The translations under genes were made by a program, and so were the position numbers. Under the pieces are notes generated by a model. The model worked only from the letters and a program-made list of their open reading frames with translations, made no database searches and had not been told where the DNA came from. From Phytomonas francai (lineage: Eukaryota > Euglenozoa > Kinetoplastea > Trypanosomatida > Trypanosomatidae): a stretch of 64,000 nt of DNA. Where the stretch lies: positions 1,254,480-1,318,479 of the forward strand of contig MJCC01000003.1 in NCBI GenBank assembly GCA_001766655.1, given 5' to 3'. This document shows positions 1 to 8,958 of this stretch, in pieces; position 1 is the stretch's first letter; every line of letters starts with the position of its first letter.

Positions 1-60
1 CCGCACGCGCGCACACCCGTCATCGGGATGCCCACCGAAGATCGCGTTCAGACGCCACAT
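1..60 (-). CDS. Possible 5' end of a gene running off the left edge
   Basis: An ATG at 60-58 on the minus strand opens a 20-codon frame that stays open to the window edge. The stretch is clearly GC-richer than the sequence just to its right, as coding regions are in this window. A short minus-strand pyrimidine run lies just upstream at about 70-78. Only 20 residues are visible and no family can be recognised, so this could also be chance. Confidence 0.3.
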   Translation of the reverse strand, partial: MWRLNAIFGGHPDDGCARVR

Positions 61-718
61 CGGCGTCACGGGGGAAAAATATCGTTTTCACTTTCCTTGG
101 GGTTAAAGATGGTTCGCTTCACTTGCCAGAATGACCAGGACGGTAGTCTGGTTTGGTTCAACTAATACGCACAACTCCTCCCTCCCCTGCCTCCCTTAAA
201 GTGCAACAACCCAATAAAGCGCGGGTGGAAAGGAAAAGAACACCAATATAGGACGCAAATAAAAGGTTACAAGTATTTTACACCATTCATAGATAGGAAT
301 CGATCCCATAGTTAGGGAAAGCTAAACAAAAGTTGTCTGTGGGCTTCTTTATAATTTATGTTTATTGGTTAAAGGCAAAAAATTGAGGAGTCTGGTCCCA
401 ATTCAGATCGTTTTTTTTTTTTTTTGCGCAAGACATCCCCGGGTAAGACGAAGTGACATGGGAGGGGTGTTTCGCCAGAAAAACGTGGATTGGTGAAAAT
501 GGATATACCGCGTCTTGTCCTCTCTTCGGTTAAAAAGAGAATCTCATATTCTATACGTTTTTTTTTTCCCAGGAGTATGATGCGAGTAAATGTGTATCAT
601 ACATCATTTAGCAACAATAAGGCTAGACTCTGCCCCAAAGCATACAAATGGGTGCAAATGTTATACAAGGATAGCCCTTTAACCACACTCAACGCATTCT
701 GAGCGTTGTCACAAAACT
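61..718. other. Intergenic region
   Basis: AT-rich spacer between the possible gene at the left edge and the stop of the divergent polymerase kappa paralogue. It has a plus-strand T-run near 410-425. A 70-residue plus-strand frame is present but shows no recognisable protein features. I see no RNA gene. Confidence 0.6.
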
Positions 719-3112
719 CTATACTTCTACTATCTTCGCCGCCGCATCGTGTTTTACGAGCTCCTTTTCAAATTCTTCTTTGGTCTTTAACCCAAACTCC
801 TTCATAATGCGTGCACTATTCGCTCTCGTGCGTGCTACGTTTGTATCCCCCGAACGCCAGAATCCGAATTGTCTTAGCAAATTGACGCAAGTGAAAAATT
901 CTGTCTGAATAGTCTTGAGATCGGCGGCAAGCCGGTCAGGGATCATCTGTTTATTCTTCAAGGTGTGAAGCGTCACCTGGATCCAGTTCGCGTCGTTGGA
1001 GCTCTCCACACCATTTTTCTGGCGATACGGCGCGATATCCAGCGCGACCGAGCGCGCCACCTCCTTTATCACCTCCAAGTCATCCGTTTCTGGGAATGAT
1101 CGCGTTTCGCTGTGGAGAAGCATTTTCCCACGCAACACGACGACCCGAATCGAGGCGGTCGTTATGGCCCTTTTCATAACGAGTTCATGCCCCTTTGCGG
1201 CAGCCCGCGCGACGGCGTCGGCGAACTGATCCTCCGTAAACAGTCTGCCATACATCAGCTTTGAGCCGATTATTTTCTGACGAAGGACCTTGAACCGGAA
1301 CGGCTCATCGCTGCCTTTCTTAAAGTTTACGATAGAGGTGAGCATGATATACCGTGTCCCCGTACGGGTGGGGTTGGCGATGCTAATGGCATTCGTCGCC
1401 ATAGCTTTCATCATGTAGTTCAGACTTATTATATTGGTCGGGCTGAACAAGACGGTGCGCTCCTCCTCAGGGAATCGCATACGGCCAAAGACCGCGTAGT
1501 AGCACTCCTTGAAGCTTTCCTTGGATAAGCTGAAGTGCAGCTCGCTACGTTTTTCATAGATATCTCCGCATGTTTCAATGCCATAGACGTCATGTAGAAA
1601 TCGCGCGAAAGCCGGGGTGAGGGTTGGGATGTGCGCCACGCGAAACTTCTCCATGAACTTCTTTCCATCCTCTAACGTTCGGAAGTGGGAGTAAAAGGAG
1701 CGAACCCGCACCGCGACCTTGCTTGTCGAAGCCTTTCCTCTGGATGCCGTAGGCTTCGTTGGTGGGATGGACTCGCTGGGGGTCGAATGCTGGTGTCGCC
1801 AAGCGGAGACCTCCGCATCGCAGGCGATCTTCGCCAGGACGGGCGTCGGGGCGATGCCAAAAAATACACGGACGGCGCGCGCGTCCTCTACAAGCGCCGC
1901 GTCCGCGCCCTCCCCCGCATCGCGGGCTAACAACGGCTGGATGATTTCCTTGTTGATGCGCGCGGCGGCCTCTTTCGCAACCTCCTCGACGGAGAGCGGC
2001 TGCAAGGCCTCCTTTGGCGTCTCCCCGACGACCCCGTCGAGGTCTAAAGGAGCGAACGTCATCACGCAGTGCGCATCGCGGACGAACTGGGCGACGTTCA
2101 CCTTGCACGCCGCGATCATCGGGGCCGACGCGGCGTAGTGGGATACATCGCAAACCACCTCCCCCTCGCGAACCTCCAGCAAATTAACGGTAAAATCCAT
2201 CAGAAGCTGCTTGAGTTTGCCAAACACCTCCTCACGCAATCGTTTCCGTGCGCTATCACGAGCGTCGCTGAGGGGGACGCCGGGTGGGATGGGCTCGAGG
2301 TCGACGCGAAAATAAAAAGACTTTCCGAGCACCTCTGTCGCCATGAGTTCCTCATAATTGCTTAGCAGCTTGATCATCGCGGTCTTCTCGGTAGTGGCCC
2401 GAAAGATCACGAGCTGGCGATGCACCCGAAAGGAGTTCACGAAAGAGTCCGGAATGGCTTCAAAGGTATGCAAGGGATAGGTTAAGCAGTCTGAGTTCTC
2501 AATCACTAAGTGATCAATTTTTTCAAGCATTTTCATCTGGACCTCTTCACTCTGATAGTTGGTGATGTCCGGGAAGTCTTCGATGCTGTTCCCATGGGGA
2601 TTGATGATTTCCGCGGAGGGTGTCACCGTTCTTTTATTTTCTTTCTTTAAGTGGGTGTTCTTTACTGTTTTCCCTTTCGCGTGTGCGTCCATAGCTTCCG
2701 TTGTCCTCATCGACCGAGGCTGGGTTCTATTTTCCACCTCTTTCAATGCCCTATGATAAGGGGACCTATCGTTGTTTGATGTTGTCTGCAGTAAAAATGG
2801 ACTCCCCTTTCCATTTTCCAAGTTCGTGGTGGCGTGTACACTATCATCATCCTGAGACCCAGGGGTATGAAGACCCTCGGTGGTCGTTTTCCCCAAAGAA
2901 TTTTGCCCTTGCTTTTGATTCAAGTTAGCTGATTTGCTTCGCGCTCGCTTTGAAAAAGACACTGTCGATGCTTCAACAGGGCTATTAAACAAGCTTTTTG
3001 TAAAGCTACTGAAATGCTTCCTTACACCAGGATAGAAGGAAAAAGGAGCCCCAAGGTGTGGGCTCGTGGCGGCACCCAAAAGACGCGCTGCCGGCAAGGC
3101 AACACGCTTCAT
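719..3112 (-). CDS. Divergent DNA polymerase kappa-like protein, probably catalytically inactive
   Basis: A 797-residue protein that looks like a degenerate third copy of the adjacent Y-family polymerase kappa genes. Similarity is weak but ordered. The segment GIAPTPVLAKIA matches GIAPTPCLAKLA of the next gene. It is followed by a helix-hairpin-like segment with ETCGDIYEKR in place of KCCGDLLKYK, then a little-finger-like region. The metal-binding D-x-D motif (HIDMDMFY in the neighbours) and the L-D-E motif are not present, so polymerase activity is unlikely. The first ATG is at 3112; the frame upstream of it begins with GTG. The N-terminus (MKRVALPAARLLG) is basic and lacks acidic residues, like a mitochondrial leader. 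Residues about 50-180 are low-complexity. It ends in TAG. The family assignment is inference from neighbour similarity; a structural role at DNA is possible but untested. Confidence 0.6.
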   Translation of the reverse strand: MKRVALPAARLLGAATSPHLGAPFSFYPGVRKHFSSFTKSLFNSPVEASTVSFSKRARSKSANLNQKQGQNSLGKTTTEGLHTPGSQDDDSVHATTNLENGKGSPFLLQTTSNNDRSPYHRALKEVENRTQPRSMRTTEAMDAHAKGKTVKNTHLKKENKRTVTPSAEIINPHGNSIEDFPDITNYQSEEVQMKMLEKIDHLVIENSDCLTYPLHTFEAIPDSFVNSFRVHRQLVIFRATTEKTAMIKLLSNYEELMATEVLGKSFYFRVDLEPIPPGVPLSDARDSARKRLREEVFGKLKQLLMDFTVNLLEVREGEVVCDVSHYAASAPMIAACKVNVAQFVRDAHCVMTFAPLDLDGVVGETPKEALQPLSVEEVAKEAAARINKEIIQPLLARDAGEGADAALVEDARAVRVFFGIAPTPVLAKIACDAEVSAWRHQHSTPSESIPPTKPTASRGKASTSKVAVRVRSFYSHFRTLEDGKKFMEKFRVAHIPTLTPAFARFLHDVYGIETCGDIYEKRSELHFSLSKESFKECYYAVFGRMRFPEEERTVLFSPTNIISLNYMMKAMATNAISIANPTRTGTRYIMLTSIVNFKKGSDEPFRFKVLRQKIIGSKLMYGRLFTEDQFADAVARAAAKGHELVMKRAITTASIRVVVLRGKMLLHSETRSFPETDDLEVIKEVARSVALDIAPYRQKNGVESSNDANWIQVTLHTLKNKQMIPDRLAADLKTIQTEFFTCVNLLRQFGFWRSGDTNVARTRANSARIMKEFGLKTKEEFEKELVKHDAAAKIVEV

Positions 3113-3428
3113 CCCCTTCACACGAAGCGCGAGATACGAACAGAAGGATAAACGGAAGAGCTAAAAGATGAGCACAGTCTGGGGGTCTGAGTTTGTGAGT
3201 GGGTTAGAGAGAGAAATGAATAGCAGAGAACCATCGAAAAGTTTAAGCTATATACGATATAGCCATATGGCAGTTAGATCCTAAAACAACCCTCAAAGAA
3301 GGGAAAGGTGTGAATGTATTTAGATAAGGGTACTGACAAGGAAAACATTTCTTTTTAAGGAATCATAAAACTTTCAATTTAAATCAACATAGCCACAGTC
3401 ACTTCTTTAGGATAAACGATAACTACTC
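3113..3428. other. Intergenic region between polymerase kappa-like genes
   Basis: A 316-bp spacer. A purine-rich plus-strand stretch around 3205-3232 reads as a pyrimidine tract on the transcribed minus strand, a plausible trans-splicing signal for the gene at 719-3112. Nothing else is recognised. Confidence 0.5.
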
Positions 3429-5297
3429 TCATCGGCGTTGCTTCTTTTTAGAGTTATTAGTTGTCGATTTTGCAGCCTTTTTAGAAATCTTTGCGCGTGA
3501 GCGCGTCCCTTGCTTCGAAGATTTTGCAGCGGTGGAGGCGACCACACGAGAGGGCTTCTTAGAGCGGGCATCTGAGCCGCGCCCTTTCTTTCGAACGACA
3601 CCAGCCGCCTTTTGTTCGGCTTCCTCGGCGCGTTCAAGATCGTGTGCGCGACAATGCTCTTCCTCGTCCTCATCGTCGTCATCCTCGTCGTCGTTGTCTA
3701 CCACTTCTTCGGCTTGATTTGCGTTGGAGACCATATGGTGAAGGTCCCCCTTCCCGGACGGGAGACCTTCCTCAGACGCGAGCTTCTGCAATCGCACTCC
3801 GACGAGTCTAAGCTCGGCGAAATGGGAGAGGTGCGGCTGCAAGAGCTTCTTTCCCGCCTCCAGCCAGAGTTTGAGGTCGTTCGTGTGCTTTGGCAGTGGG
3901 GTGCTAAACTGCTGGTTGTCGTAGGTGCGGTATTTCAGAACCAAACGTATCTGCTGCGGGTGAAGCTGCTTCTGGACACACTGCACGTGGCAGGTCTCGA
4001 GAAGTCGACGAAAGAGCTTCGAAAACGCCTCGGGCGACGTCAACGGCTCGCTAAAGGAGACCTCCTTCCCGATGGACTGCCGGACCTCGTGCGGCTTGTG
4101 CGTCTGCGCGCTCATCAGACCCAGGCCCACGGACAGGTAGTGTCGAAACGTCTTCTCCTTAAAGAGGAAGGCGAGGAGGTATTTGTACTTGAGCAGGTCG
4201 CCGCAGCACTTCACGTTCAGCGCGTTCAGCGTCATCTCCTGCGCGTAGCCGATGCCCGGGACCTTGCGGAGGGGGATGCCCTTCACGTAGTCCAGGACCG
4301 CCTCGCGGTTGTGCAGGACGATCTCGTGCTGCCCGTTCGGCTTGTTCACGTTGCTCGCGAGCTTCGCCAGGCACGGCGTCGGCGCGATGCCGCCGCTGCA
4401 GGTCAGCTGCGTCTTCGCGAAGACCTCGTCGCGGAAGTCGCTGACGATTTGCGCCGCCGTCAGCCCCGAGAACCCGCCGAGGTACTTCGTGACGTCCATC
4501 GTGAGCTCGTCCAGGCCGACGCTCACGAAGTCGGGGTCGTAGCGCGCCGCGATCGCGTGCACGATCGCGGCCTCCCGCCGGTACGCCGCGAAGTCGTTCT
4601 TCACAATCAGCAGGTCCGGGCAGAGCTTCCGGCCGATAAACCCCGGCATGCCCGAGCGCACGCCGTACTGCCGGGCGATGTAGTTCGTCGTCGACAGCAT
4701 CTGCAGCGAGCCGACCCCGAAGGGCACCTCGCGCAGCTGAGGGTCCTTCTTCTCCTCCACCGCGGCGTAGAACATGTCCATGTCGATGTGAATGAAGCTC
4801 CGGCGCACATCCCGCGTCGCTTCCATTTCAGCCTCTAGTTTGTCTACATAGTTGCGTAGCGCCTGCTTCTGCGTGTTCGACAGGCCGGGATACTCCTCTG
4901 CTTTTTGGAGGATCGCATCCACTTTAAGACGGCGGGCCTCTTCACGGCGCTGCTCTTTTCGGTAAAATGCCGTATCTTTAGAGGCCTCTTGAATCACCTG
5001 CTCTACATACGCCTGATCAACTTTCTGAAGTCCAGCCTTGTAGGCGTCAAAACGTAACTTTCCTGCGATCTTGCGAGCCTTTGAGGCCGCAGAGAGCTCC
5101 TTAGGCGCCATCGAATCGGGGGATTGGGGAGACTCTCCAGCGGTAGGACTGACTTCAACTGCACCGCCACCTAGGGTTGGTGTCGGCGGAGCTTTCTTAA
5201 GGGTGCCTCTGCCAGCCGAAGCAATCGCCTTTTTCGGTGTTGCCGCCAACAGTTTTAAGGTATTAGATACCAAAAAGCGACTGGTGTGCTGAAGCAT
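3429..5297 (-). CDS. POLK: DNA polymerase kappa, mitochondrial-type paralogue
   Basis: A 622-residue Y-family translesion polymerase. The N-clasp typical of kappa is visible (KAGLQKVDQAYVEQVI, about residues 69-84). The palm begins at H170 with HIDMDMFYAAVEEKKDP, giving the first metal-binding aspartates and the aromatic steric-gate residue. The second catalytic block is VSVGLDELTMD. GIAPTPCLAKLASNVNKPNGQ and the helix-hairpin VPGIGYAQEM follow. The N-terminus (MLQHTSRFLVSNTLKLL) resembles a mitochondrial presequence. The C-terminus has an acidic run and then a lysine/serine/alanine-rich tail like histone H1. Mitochondrial polymerase kappa copies are known in trypanosomatids; action on kinetoplast DNA is inferred here. 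Residues 170-246 are encoded by a tract identical to one in the next gene. No PIP box was seen. It ends in TGA. Confidence 0.93.
   Translation of the reverse strand: MLQHTSRFLVSNTLKLLAATPKKAIASAGRGTLKKAPPTPTLGGGAVEVSPTAGESPQSPDSMAPKELSAASKARKIAGKLRFDAYKAGLQKVDQAYVEQVIQEASKDTAFYRKEQRREEARRLKVDAILQKAEEYPGLSNTQKQALRNYVDKLEAEMEATRDVRRSFIHIDMDMFYAAVEEKKDPQLREVPFGVGSLQMLSTTNYIARQYGVRSGMPGFIGRKLCPDLLIVKNDFAAYRREAAIVHAIAARYDPDFVSVGLDELTMDVTKYLGGFSGLTAAQIVSDFRDEVFAKTQLTCSGGIAPTPCLAKLASNVNKPNGQHEIVLHNREAVLDYVKGIPLRKVPGIGYAQEMTLNALNVKCCGDLLKYKYLLAFLFKEKTFRHYLSVGLGLMSAQTHKPHEVRQSIGKEVSFSEPLTSPEAFSKLFRRLLETCHVQCVQKQLHPQQIRLVLKYRTYDNQQFSTPLPKHTNDLKLWLEAGKKLLQPHLSHFAELRLVGVRLQKLASEEGLPSGKGDLHHMVSNANQAEEVVDNDDEDDDDEDEEEHCRAHDLERAEEAEQKAAGVVRKKGRGSDARSKKPSRVVASTAAKSSKQGTRSRAKISKKAAKSTTNNSKKKQRR
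4558..4790 (-). repeat. Identical 233-bp tract shared by two polymerase kappa genes (copy 1)
   Basis: By direct comparison, every base of 4558-4790 matches 7490-7722, including third codon positions. Similarity drops abruptly at both ends. It encodes the catalytic palm segment starting at HIDMD. The pattern fits recent gene conversion between paralogues. Confidence 0.9.
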
Positions 5298-6138
5298 TTT
5301 GCTCTAGAATCTCTATGATTATTTATGTTTATTTATTTTATATGGTATAATATACGATAAAAAAAAAAGCTTAAGGTCTTTCTCTATTTAATGATTTAGA
5401 ATTCCTGTAAAGTGACTGTGGTTAACCTGATGTGCCATGGAAGATAAAGCTTTAAAAATGTGCGTACTTGTAGATGTAGCGCCACATTGACACATTTTAC
5501 GGGAAATTGCACATGGTGAGTTCGTAATGCCTAAATTCAGGCCTTACTTCTTTTTTCTTACCATTACACACACACACACACACACACACGAAAAAGACAG
5601 ATTCACTCTTTTGTACGATGATAACTATACACAATGGATGGAAATCCTAAGGGAATGCATACAGAGGAAAACACACTTGTGAGGAATTATGTAAAGGGAA
5701 GAAGATTCTCTCCTCAAGTGGAGCTACCGCGTACATGCTTTGCACCCAACAAAATCATGAAGCAAACAACCAGCATGGTTATTCGTGCAATTTCGTGTTT
5801 GTGAATGCAAGTGTGCAGTTTGAAAACCGAAAGACGTCCGAAACCCCTCCTTCATTGGATCAGTAAGCTGACTATAGATTTGGGCAATATGCTCGCGGGT
5901 GAGGTAAGACGATTGTTTGATAATATAATATACGCATTTTTGTATAAAATATCATCATTTGATAAATTATACAACTCCTAGATATTAAAGTAAATGGCCT
6001 TAAACGCTTTAATGATTCCATAGAGGCCACCTAAACCCTAACATTTCTTAAGGGAAGTGTACCCGCGTAGAGTGCACAGAAAAGGCTATGCCATGTTTTA
6101 AACGAACGCATTGGCAATTCTAGGACGTGGGAAAACAC
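5298..6138. other. Intergenic region with CA microsatellite
   Basis: An 841-bp spacer between two polymerase kappa genes. It holds an A10 run at about 5357-5370 (poly-T on the minus strand, a likely polypyrimidine tract for the gene at 3429-5297) and a (CA)n microsatellite at 5566-5589. No open frame of note. Confidence 0.6.
5566..5589. repeat. (CA)n microsatellite
   Basis: About twelve uninterrupted CA dinucleotides in the spacer between two polymerase kappa genes. Confidence 0.95.
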
Positions 6139-6497
6139 TCATTCTACAATGATCACATCATCTACGTAACCTGCAGTAGACGCTTCATCCCCTTTACCAT
6201 CTCGGTCGTTGCGTTTAATGCTCTCAGAATATCCTTCAAAGGGGGGGGATGTCGATCTTGATCGATGGAATGATAACACCACAGGTGAAGACGATACGGT
6301 CAATAAAGGAGAAGCCTCTCTCTTTATTTCGCGAGTGGGGGACTGTGAACGAATTAAGATTACATCCGGTGTTGATAACACGCTAGTGGCTCGCTTTTCA
6401 TCCCCAGCATGGCAGTCATTCCGTCGAGCTCGAGCATCTGAGAAGTGGCCTCGGTTGGTGCCTTGAGGCAAATACTCTTTCTCCTCCAGAACCGAAA

Positions 6498-6542
<45 letters not shown>

Positions 6543-8199
6543 GTGATGTCGTGTCGCGGTTTCGCTTCTCTCTTCCTCTATTGAAAAATCGATCCAGCGT
6601 GGCTTGACCTTTGGTCTCGGGTAGTTGCTTGGATTCGCTACCCAGGATAAGCTTTTCGACCCGCACACCAAGCAAACGGTAGCACATAAAGCTCTCGAGA
6701 AACGGCGCCAAAAGATCATCCAAGGCGCGACGCAGTACCGTGTCATCATCGGTGTACGTTCCAAGGCTTTTGCTGTACTGCCTCACCTGAAACTCGATGT
6801 GCTTCAGCTTCAGCACAATCCTCCCGCAGAGCAGTTCCTTCTTCTTCAGCTGGCGCACGACATTGTCAAGGAGGTCCCGCGCGATGCGCTCGAGCTCCAG
6901 CGGGCTCTTGAGGTGCTGGAAGGTGGACTCTTTTCCGACGGACTTACAGTCGGGCCTCGGATGCCGATTCGCGTCCCGATCCGCGTTGGCATCCCCATGC
7001 GCCGTTCCCATGAACCCCCCGACGCCGAGCGCGGACGAGAGCAGGAAGACGAAGGTCTTCGACGTGAGGATGTAGCTGAGCCAGTGGCGCTGGTCGTAAA
7101 GGTCGCCGACCGTCTCCAAGCCGAGGCCGCGCAGGGTCGCCTCGAACGAGCGCCCGATCCCGGGCAGCTGCCGGCAGGGCAGGGGCCGCAGGAAGGCCAT
7201 CACGGCCTCGCGCGAGCCCAGCTGTAGGGCCCGCTGCCCGTCCGGCTTGTTGAGGTTCGAGGCCATCTTCGCGAGTAGGGGGGTCGGCCCGAGGCCGGCG
7301 CTCGCCGTCAGCCCCGTCGCCGCGAAAACCCTCGCGCGGCAGACCGCCATCACGCGCTCGGCCGCGGCGTACTGCGCGGCCGGGTCCGCCGCGTCCGGGA
7401 AGCGCGTCCGGAGGTAGTCCGTGAGGTCGAGCCGCTGCTCATCCAGGCCGAAGGAGACGAAGTCGGGGTCGTACGTGCCGACGATCTCCTGCACGATCGC
7501 GGCCTCCCGCCGGTACGCCGCGAAGTCGTTCTTCACAATCAGCAGGTCCGGGCAGAGCTTCCGGCCGATAAACCCCGGCATGCCCGAGCGCACGCCGTAC
7601 TGCCGGGCGATGTAGTTCGTCGTCGACAGCATCTGCAGCGAGCCGACCCCGAAGGGCACCTCGCGCAGCTGAGGGTCCTTCTTCTCCTCCACCGCGGCGT
7701 AGAACATGTCCATGTCGATGTGCGCAAACACCCGGTCAAAAAAGCGCTCCTTTTCAAGTTCCTGCTCCAGCTCCTCGACCTGTCGGCAGAAGACCCGCAT
7801 ACGTCCGGGATCTGAGGCGATAGTCGCCTCAAAGAGCTTTTTCTTAGCTAACATGGCATCAACCCTTTGCGCACGCAAAAGAGCCTTCCGCTCTTCGTTT
7901 TTATAGTACAGCGAGCCTGAAGAGATTTGATGAATAATGAGTTCGGTTTTGTGTTTATCGACTTGTTGAAGACCCGCCTTTGTCGTGTCGAAAGAAACGA
8001 CCATGCCAGTAGGGTCCCTTGATTCATTTTTCGAGATATTCGCTAGGCTATCGTTGCTGGCCTCGATGCTTTGGCTGTCGCGCAGGCCGACGAGCCTTCT
8101 TGAGGAATCCCGCACACCAGTGGCATTGTCGAAGGTGTCATCTCCTTCAAATTGCCCGAGCTCAGCATCAGTATTACTTACCGAATTTGAACAATCCAT
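6139..8199 (-). CDS. POLK: DNA polymerase kappa, PIP-box paralogue (probably nuclear)
   Basis: A 686-residue Y-family polymerase. The kappa N-clasp (TKAGLQQVDKHKTELIIH) and the conserved YYKNEERK segment precede the palm, which starts at H160 with HIDMDMFYAAVEE. The second metal-binding block is VSFGLDEQRLD. GLGPTPLLAKMASNLNKPDGQ and LPGIGRSFEATL (helix-hairpin) follow. Unlike its neighbour it starts with an acidic, non-presequence N-terminus. It carries a canonical PCNA-interacting peptide, QATLDRFF, at residues 532-539. An aspartate run encoded by a (CAT)n repeat on the plus strand lies just after it. Known family role: inserting bases opposite damage and extending mismatched ends. The PIP box implies recruitment to replication sites in the nucleus, which is inference. 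Its palm segment is nucleotide-identical to the neighbouring copy. It ends in TGA. Confidence 0.93.
6499..6540. repeat. (CAT)n trinucleotide repeat encoding an aspartate run
   Basis: About fourteen CAT triplets on the plus strand read as GAT (Asp) codons in the C-terminal region of the PIP-box polymerase kappa. Length polymorphism is likely. Confidence 0.9.
7490..7722 (-). repeat. Identical 233-bp tract shared by two polymerase kappa genes (copy 2)
   Basis: Partner of 4558-4790 at an offset of 2932 bp with no mismatch. It encodes residues from H160 onward of the PIP-box copy. Flanking sequence in both directions is clearly diverged between the two genes. Confidence 0.9.
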
Positions 8200-8484
8200 A
8201 CTCCTTTTCTACACCAATATGCTTCGTGAATGTATGTGTTCGGAGATCGTGAGATTTTATTGGTGAAACCTCGGGGTTGCACCTAAATTAATGCAGAAGG
8301 GATATAATATATCCCTTCTAGGTAAGAATAAGACGAAAATATATCCGTAGTCTATTTTTCGGTGAAGTAGGCTCTTACTATGATAATGAAAGCCTTTTTA
8401 CCGCAATGATTCTAACCTCATGCAGAGTTTTAATGGTCTTAGACAGTGCTGAAATGTTTAAGGGCAATGTAATTGCAAACAATG

Positions 8485-8503
8485 GGAGGAGGAAAAAAAG
8501 AAC
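8485..8503 (-). promoter_or_regulatory. Candidate polypyrimidine tract for trans-splicing
   Basis: A purine-only plus-strand stretch reads as a C/T tract on the minus strand, about 290 bases upstream of the PIP-box polymerase kappa start. In kinetoplastids such tracts direct spliced-leader addition at a downstream AG. This is inferred from composition only. Confidence 0.4.
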
Positions 8504-8908
8504 AAACTCATATTGGGTTTCTTTCGATTAAAATGCTAATTTTTTGCGTTTTTATGAAGGAATTTCTAAAATGTGCAGCCTATTCAATCAGACCCACTCA
8601 TCTAGATAAGAACGCCTTTGGGGTAGGCAGATGAGGCGCGGTAGTGAATAAGTTTGAGACGGCTTACAATAGAACCTATTTACAGTAAATTTAGAATATG
8701 AGTAACTATAGCAAAAAGACACAGAAGAAAAGAAAGTACTAACATGTAGCATAGATAAATAAGTATGGGTATATTAGTCCATACACACGGCCCTTCTACA
8801 TTAAAAAAAAATATTGGCCATTTTATCAAATAAATCTATTCTTTTTCAACCTTATTAACAATAGTAGCGTTTTTCCGTAAAATATATATTTAGAAACAAC
8901 AGCTATTC

Positions 8909-8911
<3 letters not shown>

Positions 8912-8953
<42 letters not shown>
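8912..8953. repeat. (TA)n microsatellite
   Basis: About 21 uninterrupted TA dinucleotides in the AT-rich desert. Confidence 0.95.

Positions 8954-8958
<5 letters not shown>

Noticed and set aside
3612..4838. Long plus-strand frame of 408 codons opposite polymerase kappa
   Set aside because: It is a shadow of the GC-rich minus-strand gene, arginine/leucine/valine-rich without any domain. Similar shadows occur at 13944-14930, 23585-24463, 25834-27189, 50393-51796 and 56869-58857.
6139..8199. Second polymerase kappa as an assembly duplicate
   Set aside because: Only 233 bp are identical; N- and C-terminal regions and most of the polymerase core differ clearly.
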